Shown here: one piece after another, positions 56,516 through 64,000 of the stretch
Position numbering within the stretch: the first letter of the stretch is position 1
Layout of the letters: every line of letters starts with the position of its first letter
Assembly: GCF_030272615.1 (NCBI RefSeq)
Contig: NC_081408.1
Span: 201,090,341-201,154,340 of the forward strand
Direction of reading: 5' to 3'
DNA length: 64,000 nucleotides
From: Cryptomeria japonica
Lineage: Eukaryota > Streptophyta > Pinopsida > Cupressales > Cupressaceae
Translations under genes and position numbers: made by a program
The notes under the pieces: generated by a model
The model's input: the letters and a program-made list of their open reading frames with translations, nothing else
What the model was told of the DNA's origin: nothing
Database searches by the model: none

Positions 56516-57576
56516 TGTTGGTATTTTGGTATGGTTTTGTCATTGATGTCAACACCTACTGAAACACTAGCACTTGGGAGATCCAGCAACATTCACCGGC
56601 AAGCAAGTAACTATTGCACAGTTACTGGTATATGGTTCACTAGCAGGATATAATGTTCACTGACACTTGGAATGATATGGAAGACACTTGGTAATGTCGA
56701 AGACATTGTGTGGGCACTTTGTTTTGAAGAATTGATCATTGGTATATTCATATTTGCATATTTTCTTTTACCGGCAAATAGGTCTAGGGTTATCTAGGGT
56801 TACATCGGCAGGTTTATCTTTTCCAGATCAGCATGGCATGCTACGGAGATGATTTATTATTGTTGTAAATGCATTAAGCCGACATGTTTAATCGGTTATT
56901 GCATTGGATATTATATTGAATGTAAAATGTATTATTGTAATATCTTGTAGAGCTGACCTACTAAAATTGGTCTTAGGTTATGGTATAAATGTAAGATCTT
57001 ATTTGTAAGATCGAATGTGGAATGCAAAAAAGAATTGTGTGAAGGTATATGCGAGATTAAGCAGAGGTATACATGAAGACATCATTTGAAGGTTTAGCTA
57101 GGCTTTTGTAGAAGCATATCAACATTACACCGGTACGGAATCTAGCATATGCAGATGCTATTTTGTGCAGTACATTCTTATTGGATTTAACCATCCAACT
57201 GTAGTCAGTGTGACTCCCATTTTGTGATTGAGCAGTGAGCTCTAGGCTGTTGACCTTTCTGCATGTGCAGACCCCATTTATGTACACTTACTATCTGTTG
57301 TAGTATCATCTGATTGTGGGTAAGGTTTCCCACCATGGTTTTTCCCCTTACAGGGTTTCCACGTACAAATATTGGTGCTATGTGTTGTGGATGACTTTAT
57401 GTTTATGTTTCATGCATTAATCTTTACTGGTATAGCAATTTACTGTTAACACTATCTACCGGCACACTTAACTGGTTTACCAGTATTAAGCATTAAGTTG
57501 GTTAATTGTTTTTGGTTTGAATTTATTAGACAATTGATTCACCCCCCCCCCTCTCAGTTGTCTCCGGGACCTAACA
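56516..57576 (+). repeat. copia-D 5' LTR
   Basis: 1061 bases, TGTTGGTATTTTGG...CTCCGGGACCTAACA, the same family as the solo LTR at 36875-37927. It carries TTTCCCACCATGGTTTTTCCCC and TTCACCCCCCCCCCTCTCAG near the 3' end. Confidence 0.95.
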
Positions 57577-57578
57577 AT

Positions 57579-57590
57579 TGGTATCAGAGC
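57579..57590 (+). promoter_or_regulatory. copia-D primer-binding site
   Basis: TGGTATCAGAGC, two bases after the LTR end; perfect initiator-Met tRNA complement. Confidence 0.95.
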
Positions 57591-57632
57591 CTAGTCCTCT
57601 TTTGCAAAAGTTTAGCAACTTGAGGAGATCCA

Positions 57633-58691
57633 ATGTCTACTAATTATTTCAGGAAGGACAGTCCTAAACTTGATGGAACCAACTATGGGATATGGAAGAT
57701 CAGGATGGAGACACATCTGAATTGCATCAGTAAAGACATCTGGGAAGTTACAAAGAATGGTTATACTGCTGTTGTAGCTGGTCAGACTGCTCCAACTACC
57801 TTAGCTAAAGATGAAGAGAATGATTGCAAAGCAAGAGAAGAACTTTTGAGCGCATTATCAGATAGGTCTACTACTAAAGCTATTTGGGATCATTTGGAAA
57901 CACTAAATGAAGGAGATTCCATAGTCAATATTGCAAAACTTGAAAGCTTCCGAGTCAGGTATGAACATTTGAAATTGGAAGAAGATGAAAGGATTTCTGC
58001 TTTTATGGAAAGAGTAAATGAAATTGTTTTGGGTATTAAATGTTGTGGAGGAACCTTGAGTGAGGATGAAATTGTTTCAAAAATCTTAAGAGGATTGCCA
58101 CTGGCATATAAAATGAAGGTTACTACTATAAATGAGTTGAGAAGAATGTCTAATACATCAATAACTAGGGATACATTGATTGGAAAACTTTCAGCCTTTG
58201 AAATTGAAGAATTTGGTCCTGTTTCTACTATAAAAACTAATTTGGCCTTTAAAGCATCAACATCATTTGCTCCATCATTTGACAAATCAGACTGGAAAGC
58301 CTTTTATGCAAGAGAACTTGAAGAAACTAGGAAGGAGAATGAAGAGCTTGAAGAACTTGAAGCACTATTTGCAAGAAAAATGGCAAAAGGTCCAACTGGA
58401 AGTAAGTATGAAGGTAAAGTACCCTTTAAATGTTTCAACTACAATAAGATTGGTCATATGGCTTTGAGATGGCCTGATAGACATGCTAGACTAAGAGAAG
58501 AAGCTAGAAGAACATACAAGCCTAATCCTGAATATCAAAGATATAGATTTAAGAAGAACAAAGACAAATCTTGTTACATTGCTGATGAAGGTGTGACTGA
58601 TAATTCTGATGAGGATCCAACAGACAATGGATGGGTTTTTGTTCTTATAATAGAAGATCAACCGACACCTACTGCTCAACCGGTAGAATAA
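57633..58691 (+). pseudogene. copia-D Gag
   Basis: A complete 352-codon Gag from ATG 57633, 42 bases after the PBS. The N-terminal core is LDGTNYGIWKIRMETHLNC (codons 10-28), followed by the UBN2-type middle (ISAFMERVNEIVLGIKCCGG). The zinc knuckle at codons 267-280 reads CFNYNKIGHMALRW: two of three Cys are replaced (Tyr, Trp), so nucleic-acid binding is probably lost. A basic tail follows. The TAA at 58689-58691 is in the frame that continues into protease, so it is a premature stop, not the natural end. Confidence 0.93.
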
Positions 58692-60092
58692 GCCCTAGCA
58701 GCTAAAGTTGAAGCAAAGGATGAATGGATCATTGACTCAAGATGCTCACATCACATGACAAGAGACAAAGGTAAATTCTTGAACTTTCAAGAATACAATG
58801 GAGGTTTAGTAAGATTTGGAGATGACAAAGCCTGTTCAATCAAAGGTAAGGTTTCAATATCTCTTGATGGTAAGTATAACATTGACAATGTCGACTATTT
58901 TGAAGGATTAAAGCATAATCTTTTAAGTGTTGGTCAATTAGTTGAGAAAGGATTTCAGTTACAATTTAAAAATGGAAAATGCAAAATCATGAATAGATCT
59001 GGTTTGGAAATTGCAACCGGTAATCAGACTAGAGGTAATATCTTTCATTTGAATAATAGTGAAAAGGCATTCTTGATTGCACATATAGATGAAAGTTGGT
59101 TATGGCATAAGAGACTATGTCATGTAAACTTTGATTGCATGGTAAAAATCAATACTTCTAAGGCAGTTAGAGATCTACCTAAAATTGTGAAACCTCAGAA
59201 TACAATTTGTAAGGAATGTCAATTTGGAAAACAAGTTAGAGCTAGTTTCAAAAGTATTCCAGAAAAATCCAATAGTGCTCATGATTTGATTCACATTGAT
59301 TTATGTGGTCTAGCTAGAACTAAAAGCTTACAAGGTGATAGATATTTCATGCTAATTATTGATGATTATTCTAGAGTGTGTTGGGTTACTTTTCTCAGAG
59401 AAAAATTGGAAGCACTTGGAAAGTTCAAACTATTCAAAGCAATGATTGAGAATGAAACTGGTAAGAAAATCAAATGTCTAAGATCAGATAAAGGAGGAGA
59501 ATTCACATCAAAGGACTTTAATACATTCTGTGAAGTGAATGGAATTAGAAGACAGTTATCAGCACCTCAGACACCACAACAGAATGGAGTTGTTGAAAGG
59601 GAAAACAAAACTATCTTGGATGCAGAAAGAAGTATGTTATCAGAAGAAAATCTACCACATGTGTATTGGAGAGAAGCAGTTAGCACTGCTGTCTATACAT
59701 TCAACAAAATTCACATCAAAGGTGAAACTGGTAAGACCCCTCATGAACTATGGTTTGGTAATACTCCTACTCTTAATTATTTCAGAATTTTTGGAAGTAA
59801 ATGTTATATTAGAAGAGATAAGTATATTGGCAAATTTGATCCTAGAAGTGATGAAGGAATATTTCTTGGTTATTCATCTAAGAGCAAGGCATATAGATGT
59901 TTTAATAAGAGATTGCAGAAAATTGTTGAGAGTACAAATGTAAAGATTGACGAACAATTCAGAGGAACTTCAAGGTATATAGACTCTGAACCGGCAATAG
60001 AAATTGTGACAAATGAACCTAGACCAAATCCACCAGTACAAAATGAAGATCTAGTTACTCCGGTATCATCAGAGGATTCCACAACAATTTAA
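58692..60092 (+). pseudogene. copia-D protease-integrase
   Basis: Same frame as Gag. The protease site WIIDSRCSHHMTRDK has D-S-R for D-S-G (58734-58742). Pre-integrase HHCC elements are WLWHKRLCHVNFDC and ICKECQFGK (59095-59230). The integrase core has Asp at 59298, Asp at 59487 and Glu at 59595, spaced D(62)D(35)E as in active integrases. The HELWFGNTPTLNYFRIFGSK and GIFLGYSSKSKAYRCF segments follow. A TAA ends the open stretch at 60090-60092. Only protease is visibly disabled here. Confidence 0.94.
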
Positions 60093-60278
60093 GAACAAAA
60101 GCAAACTAAGACACCCCGGTATGTAAGATTGAATCATTCTGAAGATCAGATAATTGGAAATAAATTTAAAGGAGTTATGACAAGAGGAAGATTGGAAAAT
60201 GAAGAGGTGTGTCTTATTTCTCAAATTTAACCATCATCTATCAATGAGGCATGTGAAGATAAATTTTGGATTAAAGCT

Positions 60279-60780
60279 ATGGAAGAAGAATTAGGACAAA
60301 TTGAGAAAAATAATACTTGGACATTAGTTCCCCGGCCTAAAGATAAAAATGTAATTGGAACCAAATGGGTATTCAGGAACAAACTTAATGAAGATTGTAA
60401 GGTTGTCAGAAATAAAGCAAGACTAGTGTGTAAGGGATATTCTCAGAAAGAAGGAGTTGATTACAATGAAACCTTTGCACTGGTAGCCAGAACTGACGTA
60501 GTCAGATTATTCTTGGCTTTTTCAGCTCACAAGGACTACAAAGTTTATCAAATGGATATTAAATGTGCATTTTTGAATGGAGATCTTGAAGAGGAAGTCT
60601 ATATTGAACAGCCTGATGGAGTTTCTTTGAAAAATGACAATGATATGGTTTGCAGGTTAAGAAAAGCTTTGTATGGATTAAAACAAGCCCCAAGAGCTTG
60701 GTATGCAAGGTTGGATAAGTATCTTTTAAAGATTGGTTTTACTAAAGGAAATGCAGATAGCAATTTATATTACAAAATAA
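60279..60780 (+). pseudogene. copia-D reverse transcriptase, interrupted
   Basis: In the same frame after stops at 60090 and about 60228. It shows [40 protein letters not shown], the first catalytic block [20 protein letters not shown] and [20 protein letters not shown]. It breaks off in [10 protein letters not shown] at about 60780 where element F begins, before the second catalytic box. Confidence 0.93.
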
Positions 60781-61999
60781 CTATAAAGCGGAAAATCGCG
60801 ATCGAACCCTAGTTGCTCTCCCCTCTTCCAACTCCAAGGAGAGAGAAGGGAGATTCACTAGGGTTGATGGTTTTCACTTAAGGGAGAGACTTTACATTCA
60901 AAAGAGGGGTTGAAACCCACAAGATCCAATACCACACAATGCAAGATTGGATGCTCAATGTGTTTCAAGGGTTAAGAAAGCAAGGCTACCCTCTTTTGTA
61001 AAGAATGTTGATAGAAGAATTAAGCTAGGAATGCATAGAAAGTGACAAAGATTCGCTTATAAACTGAGATAGGGATATAGGATGAAGCTGCGGACCTGGA
61101 ATTAGCAGTAAAATGTCGATACGGCGCTATCCTGCAAATTTGAGCAAAAGTTGTCAAGACGATGGCGCCCGGCGTGCACACGGTCCTCCGAAAAATCTGC
61201 GAAACGAAGGGGGGTCTGTTCGTCTCTGCACAAGGATTCTAGATCTTCAATTTCAGCCGCGTACCTGCAACCTACACACAGAAAAGCGAAGATGATTGGG
61301 GGGTTAGGGATTAGGGGTTTGCCCTTAGGTCAAACCCCAGTTTTGGAATTAACCAAGAAATGAGAAATGTTGTAAATGTAATGTAAAACAAGTACTAATA
61401 CCTTGTTGTAAGGATGTTTGTATCCTTATATGCGAAGGTATAGATGTTGTTGTATGTTGTATGTAGCATGTAGTATGTGATCTCCTCTTCAATGGTTGAA
61501 TCCTTGTCTTGAATGCAACACTTAGCCTTGAATGGAGACTTAGAAGGATCAATTGCTTGAAAGAATGCTTGAATGCTTGAATGCTTGAGTATAGTTTCCA
61601 CGCTTTTTCCATCATGTCAAATGAAAGAGGAAAATGTAGTTTATATACTTGTCAATTAGGGCTGATAGACTAATTTTCCCGACCTTAGGCCGACCAGGAA
61701 AGTTAATTTCCAAATTGCAAACAAAAAGACCCGAGACCCCATAGGAGACCGGGCCCAAAATAGGGCCAGGGACTAGGGCGCTGGGCGCCCTGGTCCTGAA
61801 GGACCAGGGTGCTGGGCGCTCTGGTCCCACCTCCCGGGACAGTAGGGTGCAAAGGAGGTTCAGGCCAGGGTGCAAGAAAATGCAGTTTTCATTGTCATAA
61901 TCAGGTTTTAGGGTCTCCATTCAGGTTCCGTGTTGCGTCGCCATCGTGAAGACCGAAATGCAGTCGAAATTGCAAGTGTCGCAATTTTAGGATGCTACA
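60781..61999 (-). repeat. Element F 3' LTR
   Basis: On the coding strand it begins TGTAGCATCCTAAAATTGCG (61999 inward). The far end near 60781 reads TATAAAGCGG on the + strand, without a clear TG, so it may be eroded. A GC-rich hairpin lies inside. Short open frames here are not genes. Confidence 0.75.
61785..61812. repeat. GC-rich hairpin inside the element F LTR
   Basis: GCGCCCTGGTCC (61785-61796), loop TGAA, GGACCAGGGTGC (61801-61812): a 12-bp stem with one mismatch. GCTGGGCGC flanks it on both sides as a direct repeat. Confidence 0.85.
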
Positions 62000-62012
62000 T
62001 TTAGCCCCCACT
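62000..62012 (-). promoter_or_regulatory. Element F polypurine tract
   Basis: The coding strand reads AGTGGGGGCTAAA directly before the LTR start TGTAGC. Similar GGGGGCTAAA / GGGGGCTTGG runs recur at about 62404-62415 and 62119-62128. Confidence 0.8.
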
Positions 62013-62737
62013 TTAGCGGGAGTATAAGCGTACGCTCATACTTCCGGTAAAGTACAAGGAAACAATATTGAAAGACTTTCACCACGTCAAGGAGGCAAGA
62101 TACACCAAGCCCCCAGTGGACTAAGGATCTTACGACTTCGATTGACAAAGTAAAAGGGAAGATCACGAGGGAGAATCGTGACTATCAGTAGTAAGGTTCC
62201 CTCACTATGAGTCATGCAAGAAAGATATCAAAAATTTTCAAGGCAAGGCTAAATTTACCAAGAAATTTTCAAGTATCTTGAAAAGATATGAACGGGATGT
62301 ATGCCCCCTATGTTAAAGCGATCGCACACGCCTCACCGTGGGTGATTGCTTTAAGGTAGTGATACATATAAGAAATGAGAAAGGAGCACATTATCACAAG
62401 GATTTAGCCCCCAAGTGTAAGGTAAGCCCAAGGATAATAGACACAAAACACAAAGCACAAGGTGACTTCGCTTTCCTCGGGGTCAGTATGCTGTATGATA
62501 ATTCATGTATATCATATGTATGTATGCATAATTTTTCTTCATTCCCTAATCAAGGAAGGTCACCTAGAAGAAGGGAACACATGTGTCTTTTGAGTCAACA
62601 TGAGAGAGATCGAGAGATCTCAATGCTTTGCATCGTCATCAAGTAGACAACACTAAGGACAACAAATAGAAGAATGAGAATAACACATAGAAGAAGTAAC
62701 AAAAGAGAGGGGGAGAGAATCTGCTATGCTAATGAAA
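62013..62737 (-). other. Element F noncoding 3' region
   Basis: No coding supported. It includes repeated purine runs on the minus strand (AGGGGGCATAC, TTGGGGGCTAAATCC, TGGGGGCTTGG). This is the place where pol would be in a complete gypsy element. Confidence 0.6.
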
Positions 62738-64000
62738 CTAGTCTAGCATGTCATCTACCCCCCGATCTTGCTGATCAATGTTTCGGGAAGGTAGGGAACA
62801 CGCTAGAGGAGGAACATCCAACACAACAGATGGAGCTATCACAAGATCCAAACAAGGGCTATGTTCATGTTCTGAGCCACATTGTTCTTGTCTAGGAGCT
62901 AGGATAAGTGCTTTAGAAAATTCGTTAGATAGATGGTTATCAATATCAACAAGTTCATATTCACTATCAGAATCAAGAGAAGTAACATTTGCATCATGAA
63001 TAACATTTTCATCTATATCATCATCAAGATTTATAAAAATAGGATCTTTAACTCGCACAGGATCAAGACCATCATGCATCTTATGTTTAGGAGATTTCGG
63101 CTCAATTTCTGGCTGAGGAGAAAATGGAATAATGCTTGTTGAAGGTGTTTTTGGGGATTGCAAAGTTTGAGAAGCAGCTGCTTGAGCCCTAAGATGACGC
63201 TTTCATCGGCGTTCACGTGCAGAACGATTTCGTCTAGTCTTAGTAGGAAGTGGAGAAGATTGAGGAGGAGAAATGTTCTCATCCTTATCACTTGTGTGTT
63301 TAGGTTGTGGTCTCTTAGGTTGAATAATAGGAGAAGAGGAAGGTCTCTTCTCTCCATAAGAGGAAGGAGGAGGAACTGCTCCATATAAAGGAGGAAAATT
63401 TGGTTTAGGAAGGAGACCAAGTCCATCATGATGAGGAGGGATAGGTCTACTTTTGGGAAGTTTATTAGATATAGGCATAGTCACATCCATAGGGATGGGT
63501 TGGGAATCTTCTTGAGGAAAGACATTAGTTTTATCTTTCAAAGGAAGAACTTCCTTCTCAAGAATGATAGGAATGTCAAGTTTGGGTGTTCTAGGTTCAC
63601 TTAGAGATAGGATCATATCTTTTTTCCACTTTTGATAAGATTTGAAAAGATGATCACTTCGCGGAGGAAGAGATTGGAATTGTTTAGGCCAAAAGTAATC
63701 AATAGGAATGCTAGAAGTTCTTTCAGCTGGTTTAAAGAGACTATGATTGACAGTAACAACTTCACCATTATGGGGAAATTTCAAACACTTGTGAATAGGA
63801 GAAGCAATAGCTTTCATGGAAGATAGCCAAGGATAGCCAAGCTTCACACGAAATTGTTCGGATGATGGAATAATAACAAAGTCCACCTCAAGGGATTTGT
63901 TATGGACCTCAATAGGTAATGTAATAGAACCAATCGCAGGAGAAGAAAATGCATCAAATAATTTCACAATCACATCTATTTCATCATAGATCACTTGATT
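62738..64000 (-). pseudogene. Element F protease-end and linker polyprotein, partial
   Basis: Minus-strand frame open from the window edge to 63203. It carries the C-terminal half of a retroviral-type aspartic protease: VDFVIIPSSEQFRVKLGYPWL, AIASPIHKCLKFPHNGEVV (about 63730-63910). A Pro-rich linker follows (PPLYGAVPPPSSYGEKRPSS, QPKHTSDKDENISPPQSSPL) with a basic end. One TGA (63200-63202, probably CGA before) interrupts it. The same frame then continues to 62738 with an acidic stretch (INLDDDIDENVIHDANVTSL). The catalytic Asp and Gag lie beyond the window. Confidence 0.75.

Larger units (their letters stand above)
56516..60780 (+). mobile_element. Ty1/copia element D, 5' LTR to reverse transcriptase
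   Basis: The youngest-looking member of the A-D copia group: a 5' LTR, perfect PBS and one long frame for Gag, protease, integrase and half of reverse transcriptase, with only three stops. It is inserted in element E. It is interrupted at about 60780 by element F, and its 3' part lies beyond the window. Confidence 0.95.
60781..64000 (-). mobile_element. Ty3/gypsy-like element F, 3' part
   Basis: Minus-strand element running off the right edge. From its 3' end it has an LTR (about 60781-61999), a polypurine tract, 0.7 kb of noncoding sequence and a coding region with a retroviral-type protease end. No reverse transcriptase or integrase lies between the protease region and the LTR, so it is a deletion derivative or a non-autonomous element. 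The junction with copia-D is approximate. Confidence 0.78.

Noticed and set aside
62338-62895. Plus-strand open frames of 70-100 codons
   Set aside because: Opposite to the element's coding strand, without domains or a good context.

Overview
This window looks like retrotransposon-dense intergenic DNA from a plant with a large genome. The evidence is layered LTR elements, primer-binding sites complementary to plant initiator-Met tRNA, Ty1/copia polyproteins, a Ty3/gypsy chromovirus, a plant-mobile-domain remnant and degenerate TTTAGGG-like repeats. The look of the copia and unknown coding regions suggests a gymnosperm, but that is an impression, not a proof. I found no convincing host gene, tRNA, rRNA or CRISPR array.

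Left part (1-23.6 kb, mostly + strand copia). A decayed copia (copia-B, 5390-8269 plus 15976-about 18600) carries an inserted minus-strand chromovirus (gypsy-G, 8270-15975) with two LTRs, a PBS and a GTAAT target-site duplication. The left half of this nested pair is also present as an older tandem copy (unit 1, 1-5397; unit 2, 5398-about 10785). The offset is a constant 5.4 kb and the copies are clearly diverged. A third copia (copia-C) lies directly downstream of the copia-B LTR, without its own 5' LTR, and ends in an LTR at 22428.

Middle (23.6-51.8 kb). A plant-mobile-domain-like remnant lies on the minus strand at 23.6-24.5 kb, followed by a polypurine tract and LTR start at about 25.0 kb. 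Next is a structurally complete minus-strand copia (copia-H, 26272-32286) with short LTRs and the duplication CCTCC. At 36744-38721 one solo LTR sits inside another, each with its own perfect 5-bp duplication (CAGGT and CCACA). A broken coding region of unknown family (39395-42848) follows. After it comes AT-rich DNA with minisatellites, pyrimidine tracts and telomere-like degenerate repeats.

Right part (51.8-64 kb). Element E has a copia-type LTR and PBS, a coiled-coil/triple-zinc-knuckle Gag-like protein and a long unknown second coding region where pol is expected. It is interrupted by copia-D (56516 on), which is nearly intact apart from stop codons. Copia-D is in turn interrupted at about 60780 by a minus-strand gypsy-like element (F), which runs off the window and shows a protease region but no reverse transcriptase. 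Insertion order here is E, then D, then F.

The most novel items are the two unknown coding regions (54296-56510 in element E, and 39395-42848), the diverged tandem duplication of a nested element, and the nested solo LTRs.
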